Of a stretch of 64,000 nt of DNA, positions 50,781-63,500 are shown in pieces. The first letter of the stretch is position 1. Every line of letters starts with the position of its first letter. A model generated the notes under the pieces. That model was given only the letters and a program-made list of their open reading frames with translations. It was not told the origin of the DNA and made no database searches. Made by a program: the position numbers and the translations under genes. Origin of the DNA: Chrysomallon squamiferum (taxonomy: Eukaryota; Mollusca; Gastropoda; Neomphalida; Peltospiridae); NCBI GenBank assembly GCA_012295275.1, contig CM022666.1:1848616-1912615 (forward strand), read 5' to 3'.

Positions 50781-51492
50781 TTGATACTCAAGTTCATTTC
50801 AGAAGGTGCAAACACAGATGTGGAGGGCTGCTGGACTAATGGCCGTTAAGAAAGTACATGTAATTCAAAACTATAATGAATTCCCTCTGTGTCAAAAGTT
50901 AATATGCAGTTAAAAATAATGGAGCTAAATCTTTACCATTTTGGAATAGTTTTCTATGGAAAAAAAACCCCACAAGAAAACATTATTATTTTTATTTTTA
51001 TTATTATTACTTTTTTTCATGAATGAACAAGGAACTGAAAAACAATGACACTGAAGATGTTTATACTTTACATGATATATATTTAACAATTTAACAATTA
51101 ATTTTATTATACATTAATGTAAATTTATTTTTATTTAATATTTTCACTTTATTATCATCATTTTCTTTTTCTATCCCAAAAAACCAAAAAAGTAAACATC
51201 TTCATGTTTATTACTTTAACTTCCAAAATAAACTCTAATGAAAACGTTGTTTTGGGGGTATTTTTTAGTTTATTTTCTTTCTTTTTTCTTTCTTTTTTTT
51301 CTCTTTTTTTCTTCTTTTTGTTTTCTTTAATAACTCCTTTCACACATTTTTCAAGATACGTAACTCACAAAATGTTCTTACACGCTGTAGATAACTGTTC
51401 TCCGCAGCTCCCTGCTACAGTTAACAAGTCAGTGCCAGTAATTAAGACTTGACTAGCAGCAGGAACTGACATGTGATGGTGACAAGCCAGGC

Positions 51493-51555
51493 AATGGAGT
51501 AAATTAACTACACTATCTGGAGCTGTCATTAAGATCTCGTTAATTCTACTCCATT
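51493..51555. repeat. Imperfect inverted repeat (16/17-nt arms, 30-nt loop)
   Basis: The left arm AATGGAGTAAATTAAC (51493-51508) is the reverse complement, apart from one bulged base, of the right arm GTTAATTCTACTCCATT (51539-51555). The arms sit in a non-repetitive island next to a 31-nt A-run at 51572-51602. Possible roles are an RNA hairpin or paired binding sites for one factor. Confidence 0.7.
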
Positions 51556-51569
51556 ATGGACGAGGAGTG

Positions 51570-51603
<34 letters not shown>

Positions 51604-51778
51604 AATATGGAAAGATGATTGGAGACAGTCCTAATATTTTGATCAGTAAAACCAAACTGCTTTGTCAAAAAAAAAAAAAAACATTTATTAATTTAGATGA
51701 ATTATATTTAAATCAGTTTATGTACTAGGAAATTATGAAGCTATAGGTAAATATTTTCTTATTATCATCAACAGTCTC

Positions 51779-51788
51779 TCTCTATATA

Positions 51789-51844
<56 letters not shown>
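51779..51844. repeat. (TC)n microsatellite with a TATATA interruption
   Basis: TC units broken once at about 51783-51790, followed after 22 bp by a 25-nt A-run. Confidence 0.95.
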
Positions 51845-51847
<3 letters not shown>

Positions 51848-51964
51848 CCCTTATACACTTATACACAAAAAAAAAAAAAAAAAAAAAAAAAGTGGAAAAA
51901 AATTTTTTTTAATTTTTTTTTTTTTAAAAGAACAAATATTCTTTGTACATAACTCATAAAACAC

Positions 51965-52075
51965 AAATCACACGTAGCCAGCTACAAGGACGTGAACCCA
52001 TTACCATCCAGCCTCAGGTTTCACGACCAACGCGAGACTCTTACTAAACTCGTCAGGTTAGCCAGTACACTGTAA
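51965..52075 (-). mobile_element. Candidate tRNA-derived SINE
   Basis: On the minus strand, GGTTCACGTCC (51988-51998, one mismatch to the pol III B box) lies about 32 nt after TTTAGTAAGAGTCTCGCG (52031-52048), an A-box-like region followed by GTTGGTCGTGAAACC. The tRNA-like head is unusually GC-rich for the region and resembles the heads of molluscan SINEs as I remember them. On the plus strand long A-runs lie to its left at 51867-51891. Boundaries and target duplication are not resolved. Confidence 0.45.
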
Positions 52076-53646
52076 CACACACACACACATTCCTGCACAT
52101 CACCACAGCTAAACACTCTGACATGCTTTCAACAGTGGGTGATCTGCATGTACCCAGACATTTACACTAAGTGCTATTACATAGACTGTTCAACACAATA
52201 CAAGTATACCAGAGAGCTATAAAGGCTAATGTCCCGTTAAAACCATTGTTCAGTCAGTTCCTGCTAAACAAAAGACTTTCTTTGCTGGAGTAAACCATGC
52301 TTGGACATGCTTTTAACAGTATCTGGAGGGGAAAAAGAAGAAGAAGAAAAAAAAAAAAAACGGGGGGAAATGATAAAAATGAATTAAATTTATGGAACAG
52401 GCATGAGGATTAATCTTTCTTGATGTTCTCATTCGTTAGTTGTGAATGTTTTTGACATTCAGCAAGATCAATGTCTTTTACTATTATTGTTATTACAACT
52501 ATTATTATTTACTTTTTATTTCAATACTTTATCATACATTAAAAAAAATAATAAAAAAAATTTAAAATGAGCTTTTTTTCAATTCATGGACATATAATTG
52601 TGTCTGCTAACAGACAAAACGTCGTCAATTTTTTTAATTTATCGAAAAAAAAAAAACAGCAATTAACTCTACAAGACTGAACTCGGCACATACTTGATAC
52701 AGCTCTAGCAGTCAAAAATGAATTAGTAAAGTACACAGAGATTATCTGTATTTCACACTTATAACCCGGCAATTACCGAGATTCGTTTTCTCACGTGAAC
52801 ATTCACAACTTAAAGCCTAGTACCCAGTGAATTCATTTCTTTATACTGAATAACCCCCTTCAGTCTTAACATCTATAAATTAATAAGTATCCACTCCATT
52901 CCATTTCAAAAAGGAAACAGTCAGCGATAAATAAATGTCAACTGCTGCAAACACCACAAGTCTACAACATCTTTTCATATTTATTCTACAAGAAAGGTTC
53001 TAGGTCAGGGCCAGAATGCTTAGAAGGAAACATCAATGTTGTTCTACCAGATTTGTCAGGAATACCTCGACTTCCTCAAACTGCATCCCAGTTTGACCAT
53101 GCAGTTTGTGTGCCCAGCCTAATCTAATCAGCGGCCCTCCAAACAGTTTCTTTAAGGTGGACATTTGACAAGTGTACACAGGTCAGGAGGACTAAACAAC
53201 AAACCAATGGCAACACAAACACTTGTCACCAACAAAAACAAAGACCTGGATGACGTGGGCAAACAGAAGAAACAAAACAGGACAAACAAACTTTGATGTT
53301 TGTCACTGACATCAGAGGATGACTGTGAAACAAGGTGAAAGACTTTTTATTTTTTATTTTTTTTTTTTTTTTTTCTTGTCTTGCTGGACTTGATGCAATA
53401 GCGTGTTTGAAAAAATAAGTGATGCAAGAAACAAATATAAATAATTTACACTGTAACTCTTCCATTGTGGTTTCAAGTAACAAATGTCTTCTCTTTTGCA
53501 TTCAGTTATTTTTAATTATTAACAGAATTAATAGATGGAAAAGAATGAAAAAGTCTACTCAATCTTACTTAAATTTCAATGCATCATTCATAGACTTTAC
53601 ATTGTCTGCAGCACAATTATTTCAAAGTTCTTGAACTTTAAACAAA

Positions 53647-53701
<55 letters not shown>
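53647..53701. repeat. (TAA)n array, about 55 bp
   Basis: Perfect TAA/AAT trinucleotide units. Confidence 0.95.
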
Positions 53702-53704
<3 letters not shown>

Positions 53705-54526
53705 TAACTATTATTATTAATTTGCAACTTTATGTATTGTCGTAGTTATTTGTTCTTTGTCAGTTTTTATTATCGTTACTAGCTGCATTTCAAAAATAAC
53801 TGATTATTTAAAAGTTTCTCAGCTATCAACGATTCCAACTAAATGAAAAATCAAATAAAACTGTCTCATAATTTACATCTACAGACATTTTACGATGCCA
53901 GCTTCTTAACTATTATTATGTCAGCTGAACAACTTTAAACTTATCCTTTAAACGAAGACACTATATATTCAGTTGCTGCCAATAAACCAGCAAACCAAAA
54001 CAAACACAACTGGACAAGACCACCAGCTTTCAGAATCATAAACCAAAATTTTAGTGCCTGGTTCAAACTCATGGAGTTACAAAACCAATAAACAGTGTGA
54101 AATTGCGACTTGCATTTGCCAAATAAAGACATTATTCCTTCACAGTGCCGGCTGATTTAGGTGGACAGAGGTGTACAATTAGTCAAGATGTATGAAATCA
54201 GCACATCTTAATGACCAGCACCAAAGATAGCACGTCTGGACGCCATCTTCCATTCAGTAAATTACTGTCCAGCTACTTCTAACAGTGGGTGATAAACAAT
54301 TCAGATACAGAAAGTATTTCTTAAACTCTGATGTAGAGAAACTTCCAAGTTACCTTCTTGGTGAACCAGCATTTAAAATCTGTTCCAAGCTTAGCACTGT
54401 CTCTCAGTTTTAACCTAAGTTTGAAGAGAGGAGGAAAAAAGATAAATTCTTTAAAATCTTCATGGATCCTCTTAATAAATTATAAATATAAAATATCTGT
54501 ATCAAATTCAAAACAGGTAACTGAAC

Positions 54527-54560
<34 letters not shown>

Positions 54561-54581
54561 GCAATAAACCACAGACAGACA

Positions 54582-54598
54582 GACACCTCACACACACA

Positions 54599-54661
<63 letters not shown>
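54582..54661. repeat. (CA)n microsatellite, about 60 bp pure, with (TAA)n nearby
   Basis: CA run preceded by GACA units, with a (TAA)n run at 54529-54558. The Cys/Val frames here are low complexity. Confidence 0.95.
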
Positions 54662-54663
<2 letters not shown>

Positions 54664-56923
54664 CAACACACCAATTTGTCTGATGACAAAAGTGATTGTT
54701 ATAAAAGAGGTGACTTCAAAAGCTGATTCAACTATATGGTATTTATAAACATGATATTTCAATCTCGCTACAATAGATTCTCAACCTACATACACTGATA
54801 AAAATATTTCAAAACACTGACTGAGATATGTCAACACAATGAATGTATATAAAAAAAAAAAAAAAAAACAAACAACAAATGACCAATCAACACAATGTTG
54901 AATCACTCCAGACAAAAACAGAAACATCCTGGTCCCTGCACAGATGCTGCAATATTAGATTACAAGTTAAATATTTATTTAGGGATTTTAGACCTGTTAA
55001 TCTTTTCATCAGTAATCCAAACACATCCCCTAATAGAGTTCCTATTACAAACACAGATCAAGTGAGTCCAGAGACATTCATTGTTAAGTAATTACTTCAT
55101 AATCTAAAAACATCATCTTCAGTTTATTTGTTTTGTTTTGTTCTTCGTCGTCGTCAGTACGTCAGTGAAAATATTCATTATTAAATCTGGTGATTCCAAT
55201 AGCAGTTAAAAATAAATAATAAAAAAAAAAAAAAAAAATATTCTGTTTCTAAATGGAAAGGTTTTAGTTACTGAATCATGCTCAATTTGGGATGCAAATA
55301 TTTACCAAGAAATTATTTTAAAACATGACATTTTGTTCTTTCTCCTGTAGCTGCTTCAGTTTTGGAGAAAAACATCAAAATTCTTATTTTTTATTTTATT
55401 TATTTATTTATTTATTTTATTAATTTTGGGGGTTTTTTTTACCATGGAACTGCAATTATTTTTGTAATTAAATGGTTTCCTTTTTTTTTTTTTTTTCCTC
55501 ATTTTTGAATATAAATTATTTCATTGAAACTATTTTTTCCCCATTCCATTCAGTGTCTCCAAACAGAGCAAAGGTTACCTGAAGTTCAAACACTTGACAT
55601 TTTGGGAAATCACAATCAACCTGCTTTTTTTTCTTCTGTTTTTCTTTCTGTACTATCTTTCCAGATGACCTTGTAAAAACAAACCTCATTAACCAAATGT
55701 AATCAACTCTACACCACACAGGTGTTAAACTTATTTCTAGTCATGTTATCACTGGAGTTCAAAACACAGTTTCTTTAGCCTTGTACTGATACAATCAAAC
55801 ACACACACACACACACCCAGACAGTGAAAGAACAAGAAAATTTACAGCCATACACTTCCTTATCCTAAATATCTACACCTGTACAAATGTATGTGCAAAA
55901 AAGATGTATCAGAGATTCATCAAAACCTCATAAATTATCTCACAAAAGTAGGCAATAAAGCTCTAAGTGATTTTGGACTATTCATGAAGTTTATTATCTT
56001 ATAAACTTCAAGTTTAACATGTAAAACAATACCAGCTTGCCACTCACAATCCTTCAGACTGCCTGCCTAACTGTTCATGAATTTATCACCATGCATGACA
56101 TGACATATATGATATATCTGAGCATTATAAAAATATTACAGAAGATTAAGTCTTAAAAAAAATGTATAATACAGGAAAATGTGGACAGTAATTAAACAGC
56201 TCCTAATTTATTGTTCTTCTGGGTGATGAAATACTGACATTAATGATCTAGTTGCATTTGTTCTTTTTCTTTTAATTTTATTATGAATTTATTTATTATT
56301 TATATTATTTATATTGTTTTTGATCCTCCTATGTACCCATGTATCATCATTCATTATTTATTTCAACAAGAGTGATTAACAAAGAACAAAAAAACAAAAC
56401 AAGAAAATTCAATTGTAGTTGATAATAAACAATAAACTATGGTAATTAACTAGTTTTTAACAGGTAATTTTCATTTTAAATCATGTTTTCAAGAGACATG
56501 AATCATTTTGCTGAAAATTCTTGTAGGCTCATAATTAACTGGAAGTTCAGAATTTGGCTGTGATTTATTAAACAGAAAGCTTAAAAAAAGAAAAGAAATT
56601 CCAAATGTTTGCTGTTGTTGATGAAGTCCTGGAAAATTTATTGAAGAAAATTATTATTTTTTTTTTTTTTTTTTTATTCTTTACAAAAATAAAATAAAAA
56701 TTTTAAGGAAGTACTTTCTAATTAACCTGTTACCCTTTGTTATTTTCTTTTTTTTTTTTTTTTTTTTCTTTTTTTGTTGTTGCTCTCAGCAATAATTGAA
56801 AAAATAAAAACCAATCTTTGAAGATGTTTTCTAAAAAGCTTCAAGCAATATTATCAAATGCATAAAATGAAAAGAAAATGAAATTGTAAAAATAGAAGAA
56901 AAAACTAAATAACACTAATAACA

Positions 56924-56924
<1 letters not shown>

Positions 56925-57002
<78 letters not shown>

Positions 57003-57196
57003 GTATTAATAATGATACCTTAATAATAAAAAGAGTAATATTAATCATATAAAAGTAAAGAAAAAGAAAAAACTAAAATACTGGAAAGTTATTTAAAAAA
57101 TATAATAAGAAGAAGAAGAAGAAGAAATATAATAATAATAATAATAATAATAAGAAGAAGAAGAAGAAGAAGAAGAAGATGAAGAAGAAGAAGAAA
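56925..57196. repeat. Compound (TAA)n and (GAA)n trinucleotide region
   Basis: (TAA)n spans 56925-57001, followed by a spacer. Alternating blocks of (GAA)n and (TAA)n then run from 57107 to 57196. GAA-TTC arrays are known to form triplexes and to expand. In the minus-strand transcript they read UUC and UUA. Confidence 0.93.
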
Positions 57197-58597
57197 ATTA
57201 AAATTACTAATAACATTAATAACAACAACAGCAAATTAATTAATTAATTAACAAATAACGAAATAATAAAGAAAAGGAAAAACATGAGCAATTGAGTAAC
57301 CTCTCCGATATCAAAAGGACTGTTTCTGTCATGCAGCCAGCATGAATAACGACTGCAGGAGTGATCTAACGATAGCATGCAGCCACAGCAGACAAAGAGA
57401 AGCTGAGTATAGTAACTCTCACAAACTCACTGACAAGCTGCTAATTACACATCAGACTGGCAGAGAAGCAGGAATGCAAGGAAGCAGCAGGTGTCACTAT
57501 AAATCACAAACATGAAGAGATGTATGTAGGAAGGTGATGACAAATGATACCACAACAAGAGCAGTTCTTCATGGGATGCTTTCGTGGAAGATGTCTGTCT
57601 GTCAAAAGTTTGGTGGATATCACCATCCTATAAAAAGTTTTTTACGTTGTGTCACAAGTTCTAGTTTGAATTTATGTTTAGACAATAATGAATAAAATAT
57701 ATGATTTTTTTTTTTTTTTTCATTTATTTTTTTTTTTTTTCACCGTTCTGTTAAAGTTTTATGTTGTCATAAATAAAGTTGGTTGGATATTTTTTTTTCA
57801 AATTTAATTTTCTAGTTGGTTTTTTTTTTGGGGGGATAGTTTTTTCTTCATTTTATTTGAATGTGTTCACAATTAGAAAGCCAACCCAAAACCAAGAATT
57901 AACATTCTGGACAGAGCCACACAGACATATATAGGCCTATATACTTAAATGAAAAGCTCCACAAAAAACAATGAATCACAGAAAGAAATCAGTGGCTGAC
58001 AATATTTATCATTCTGGGATTTCTTTTCACTCTCTCAGATTGTTATTTATTTCCCTCATCATTTAACTCCCCTCACCCCTTTAATTCATTTACAGAATGG
58101 AATCAGAAAAATAAATTAGACATTAAGACAAAAAAAAAAAAATGAATGAAGCTTCCGAAAAAAAACCCTGAACAAAACACAAAACCTTTTAAACACAATC
58201 TTCTAGCTTTTGTTTTCATTTCATTCTCATCATCATCACATCATCTGGAAAATGGCATCTCCTTGTTCAGCAACTATCTATTTCAACAAAAACTGCAGAG
58301 ATGATTCCCTAAGCTGGTTATGATTTTAGGAAAGGCACTGTCAATGACAAACATGCAATATCATATTTATTTTAAGGATGACTTTTCTGCTCTTCTTTTA
58401 ACAAGTGCTATTTTTCAAACAAGCTACTTCAACGAAAGCACAGAGAGCAGCTAAGCCTGTCATTAATCAAAAAGGAAGAGATGTTTGCTGTAATCACAGG
58501 AGAACATCACAGCTGTAGCTGACACAGAAAATGTAGGTTACTGTAACAGGGATTTTTCTTCTTCCTGACAGTTCATTAAAATGCAATAGATACACAT

Positions 58598-58632
<35 letters not shown>

Positions 58633-59075
58633 AATAACTGCAAAATAATAATTATAATAAAAAAGAAAAATTTAAAAAAATGTAATAATAATAATAATCA
58701 TCAAACGGTGAAAGATGATTGAAAATGAAAAGAATGAGGCATGAAGCAGATAAAAACAAGATTCACGTATTCGTGATTAGCTAAAAATATCAGTGGAATG
58801 ATAAAAACAAATATAACAAAAAAATAAAAAATAAAGAATAAAAAATATTTATGATAGAAATATATAGAAAGGGAAAAAAAAACAGGGAAGAGATAGCCTA
58901 AATAACTTATGGAACTGCTAAGTATCTTCTTGGAACAGTTAAACATCTCCATGGATAATAAAAACTCAGATTTAAAAAAAAAAAAAAAAAGTGAAGGAAA
59001 ATTCCCCAAAAATGTTTTGCAATCAAAAGTGATACTGGTACAAATATTCATTGAACCTGACAGTAAAAAATTTAG

Positions 59076-59110
<35 letters not shown>

Positions 59111-59446
59111 GAAACAAACCATATCACAGCATAATAGTATTCTAATGAAAATTCAATAAATGAAATTAAGCTGAAGGCAAACAAAAAGATTATTTCACTC
59201 CCCTGGCGCACAAAAACTGGTAACACCATCCTAGTAAATTATGGAACCTGTCTGGTCTAGTTACATCACGCACAGTAACTAGTTTCAAGTAGCAAGACAA
59301 TCTATGAGAAATATCTGATTTGCAAAGAATCACCATTGGCAACTGCTTAACTCTTTCAGAATTCGATACGTAACATTATGTACACTAAAGGAAACTTATC
59401 AGATAGTTAATGTGATTGATAAAAAAAAAACAAAAATGCTTAAACT

Positions 59447-59449
<3 letters not shown>

Positions 59450-59496
<47 letters not shown>
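59450..59496. repeat. (GA)n microsatellite, about 47 bp
   Basis: GA on the plus strand, one of few arrays in the window with purines on that strand. Confidence 0.95.
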
Positions 59497-59501
<5 letters not shown>

Positions 59502-59780
59502 AAGGAAGGGTAAGACATTAAGCTGCTGGTAGACACAGCCTGGCACTGTGTGATGTGTTGTGTAATGATGTCTTCAAGTGTGGTTTGGTGCACTGCACAC
59601 TGTTACATGCAGGTACTGATTGATATCTCTGTCACATTTCAATTTTAAATTGAGCAAGTCAGATTAACTCATTTGCATTTCTTTGTTTTATTTCTTTTTT
59701 CCCTTAAGTTATTTATTATTGTTATTTATTTATTTGATTTTATTATGTTTTAGCTGTTATTGCATTAATAAACGTGTCTC

Positions 59781-59816
<36 letters not shown>

Positions 59817-59941
59817 AACTGCAGCTACTACTGTTGCAACAAATGCATTTCTACTATCACCATCATCACAAAAACTACCACAGCTACATGCACCACCACT
59901 GACATATGAAATATCTGATCTCTCTCTCTCTCTCACACACA

Positions 59942-59982
<41 letters not shown>
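59781..59982. repeat. (ATT)n, then (CT)n(CA)n compound microsatellites
   Basis: ATT units at 59781-59814, a spacer of CTA/CCA-rich sequence, CT at 59920-59934 and CA at 59935-59982. Confidence 0.92.
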
Positions 59983-59984
<2 letters not shown>

Positions 59985-60169
59985 CATACATACACACAAT
60001 CCCATAAAACCCAAGTATCACACCAAACAAAAATCTTGACCAATTATTAAAAAAAAAAAAAAAAAAAAAAAAAAGCCATACCAAACAGAACTCAACAATG
60101 AACAATCATTTTTACTAAACATGCCTACAGACAAAAGGCAGTGCATACAAATACTAAAGGAAATGACTG

Positions 60170-60560
60170 TAATCTGTGGCAGCAGCCAGAGTAAGGCGTA
60201 TTTATATAAGGTGGTAAGCTGTTAGCCCTGATATGGATTATGATAAAAGTGATAAAGATCATCAATGGGATGCTGTTTACATTAGGGTCCTGTGTAGATC
60301 TAAGAACAAGTCCCGAGGCCAGTGGTGTAATTGACTTCAACATAAATAATCAGCTTTCTTTTCAGCTCTGTTTAAAAGTCTTGATTCCTGCAGCCTTCGG
60401 GGCAGTGTACTACGTATCCACACAAAGCTCCATTTCTGCCTTTCAGATAACTAATTACATGCAAGAAGTTAATCTACATCGTAATTACAGCCAGATTATT
60501 TCACCTGTTTTTCACATGATGGTTACATGTGGGTTGTAATGCCAAAGTTACAGATGTATG
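60170..60560. promoter_or_regulatory. Non-repetitive island rich in TAAT and GATA cores
   Basis: About 390 bp of unique, balanced sequence with an open frame on the plus strand (60240-60539, 99 residues) that matches nothing I know and has a non-coding-like composition. TAATTACATG, GATAAAG and CATCAATGGG elements recur. I favour an intronic enhancer over a gene; both are unproven. Confidence 0.25.
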
Positions 60561-60828
60561 CAACATTAAGGTTACATCAAAACCTACTTAGAGAGTTAGG
60601 TGCACTTGTACAAGCTAAACTAAGATTAACTGCATGCTGGGAACAGAATTAACAATTTATAATAGAATAATGAAGACTTAGAAAGGAAAGAGACTAGCTT
60701 ATATCAGGTCTACACAGAAATGATTCTAAACTAACTGTTATGTTGACTGACAGAACTGATCTGAAACATAATGATTGTGTTTACAGCAACTACTACTGCT
60801 GCAAGAACCTCCACTATTATTAATATTA

Positions 60829-60880
60829 GTAGTAGTAGTAATAGTAGTAGTAACAGTAGTAGTAGTAGTAGTAGTAGTAG
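60829..60880. repeat. (AGT)n imperfect trinucleotide array
   Basis: AGT units with A and C substitutions, similar in type to the array at 34399-34525. Confidence 0.93.
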
Positions 60881-61441
60881 TATAGTAGCAGTAGTAGCTA
60901 AATATTTAAAGTAGATTACATGACAGAAAAGTCATGACAGAAAGTATTTCAACAAAAATTCAATATGATTCATGCCCAGAAAGAAGGATTCTTAAATTCA
61001 AAACAGAAATTTCTGAAAAAACAGTCACCAAATTATGTCCAGCTGGACAAATGTCTGCACTGTTTGCAAAATAAATGTTTTCATTTCCTGAGATTGTCCA
61101 ATTATTGTTCCTGTTACCTGGTTAGGCATCACAATGGATTTGTAATTTCATTCTGTTTGTTTTATTACACACTGTCCAAACAGAAGCTGGCAGCTGTCTC
61201 TAGTGGTTACCAAATATCATTTTGTTTTAAACCAGGTTTTCTTCATGTCCTTGTTTGCTCTGCGCGTTTAAACACTGCCACACAGCACTGGACCATCTGC
61301 TCTTGATTTATTTTTTTCAAGTTTTCACAACAAATCAGAAAGTAGTTATTAGTTTAGTTCTTCTGGGGAGCTGTTGTAAATGTAATTAGAATAATCTCAC
61401 TGTGCAGATCTCTCCCCTCCCTCTCCTCTCCCTCTCTCCCT

Positions 61442-61485
<44 letters not shown>

Positions 61486-63229
61486 TGAATTTATTTTATT
61501 AATGGAAAGATATCCCCCTTATTCTCCAATATAAAATAAATACAACAGAGAAATTTGTTTTAAATTAAGGGTAGTTGAATCCATTAGATATTTTTCATAT
61601 TTAAAAAAATAATAAAATAAAAAAATCTAAACAAATATGACAGATGAAAGGCATGGTTAAAATGTACTGAAATTGGCTATTTTTAGTGCAAAATAAATAT
61701 TATCATAAATGCATATGTTGTTCTGTTTAAGAACATCATTGAACAATTTATCTCTCTCCACATACAAAAATATTTTCAAAATAAGTCTCACTTGAGATTC
61801 CAAAAGCCTGGTTTCACTGCCTATCTAAAACCATTATGATATTATTAGATTAAGGATTCAGTAATCTTTTGAGATCAGAGCTCAACCAACCCAGGTATTT
61901 AATCAGCTTAACCCCATTCTTTGACAAGTTGGTCTTGAAAAATAAAAAAATGATTAGCTAAAATTAAATGATGAAAATCTGATTAGGGAAATTAAATTTC
62001 TGTACAAAGAAAGTAAACTGTAGATTGTTATAATGAATGCATTTGAAAGGTTTACAAACAAATCTTTTACTTGCATTTATATTTGTTTGCCTCAAAATAT
62101 TACAGATACTAACTTTAAATATAAATCTGAACTAGAAAGATGTATTATTTATAATAATCCTTTTGGTTCATTCTTTCAGTTTTCCATTTCATCTGATTAA
62201 AAAAGAATAGATAGGCCTACATAATTAAAATATATATATATTAATAAAAAAAAATAATACTAATAACAATAATAATAATAATTTCTTTTGGGTGTCTGTG
62301 TTTTTTCTCTCTCTTTAATTTATCAGTTATAACTAAACTCTCTTCAACATTTCAACAAGGCCTAGCAGAATATTAAATGATCACAATCACATGTAAAATG
62401 TATTAAATTACCTTCAAAACAACTCATTAAACATTCATCACTTTTTTTTAATATTTATTATTGGATGGACTCAAATAACCTGAATAATAAAGTTTTTAAA
62501 GAAGATTTCTGTTGTTTTTTTATGACGATACATACACACTGGGGGATTATAAACCATGGGCACACTTAGTCAACGTCTGCTTCAGTTGCTTACCTGTCAA
62601 TCAAACTGACTGGAATACATGTGTTGCAGATACAATTTTACAAGTCTCACCAAAAGACATAAGCATGCAATAAATGTCAGTTTATAGCTTTATTTTAAAC
62701 ACATGTAAAATTTAAACAAATTTGTTTTCTTTTTTTTTCTGAAAAAAACAACAACAGTAACAAATGTATGTAAAGCCTCAGTGCATGCAACCATGACTGG
62801 TCCCATAAATAACTTAAGTATATATAAATAGAAAAAAAATCACACACACACACATGCACGTGCATGCGCGAGCGTGTGCGCACTACACAATATACAAATC
62901 AATGTCAGCTTTCACAGCTTGGTTTTGTTTTATTTTCATTTACATTTTTTTTTTTTTACTTTCTTTTTTATTTTGACATCTATAAAAGTCAGGAATTACT
63001 GTAATAAAAGGGATAAAAAGTAAAACAATTTATTATTATTCTAATAAAAATAAAATTTCAAAAAAAAAAAAAAAAAAAACACAACAAACAAACAACCCTT
63101 CAAAATAAAAAATATATTTAAAGAAAAAACAACAAAAAAACGACATCAAAAAACCACTCATAACCTTTTGAAAACAAACACTCCAGCTTTTCCATTACCT
63201 TAACCCAGGATCACAAACACTACACAGCA

Positions 63230-63500
63230 GTGGTTAAATTGTCTTTATGTGCATTGTAATTTGTATAATGAGGGCAATTTATGCGATGTCGTCTCAAATT
63301 TGAAGGCCCTGCCGAGCCTGCAGATCTGCCTTCTGTTCTGTCTGACATTGTTAGTTAAAATTTACGGCCACATTCATTTCCCACTCCGGAAGTGACTCTG
63401 AAAACGCACCAACATCACACAAAAATTTTGATAATCATCCACTGCCCTGCAACCACGGTTCACTGATACCCTTGGTTTGAAGTCCCCGGTAACGGATCTC
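63230..63500. promoter_or_regulatory. Non-repetitive island near the right edge
   Basis: Balanced, CpG-containing sequence between AT-rich repeats, with no splice-bounded frame on either strand. To its right lie (TAA)n at 63603-63624 and a 21-nt A-run at 63775-63795. Confidence 0.2.

Noticed and set aside
55579-55620. A 42-nt exon-like piece on the minus strand (VDCDFPKCQVFELQ) before gtaacc
   Set aside because: The acceptor is preceded by a purine-rich A-run instead of a polypyrimidine tract, and nothing supports the peptide.
62595-62610. A 16-nt segment between CAG and gtaagc on the minus strand
   Set aside because: Too short to judge; acceptor lacks a pyrimidine tract and there is no frame evidence.
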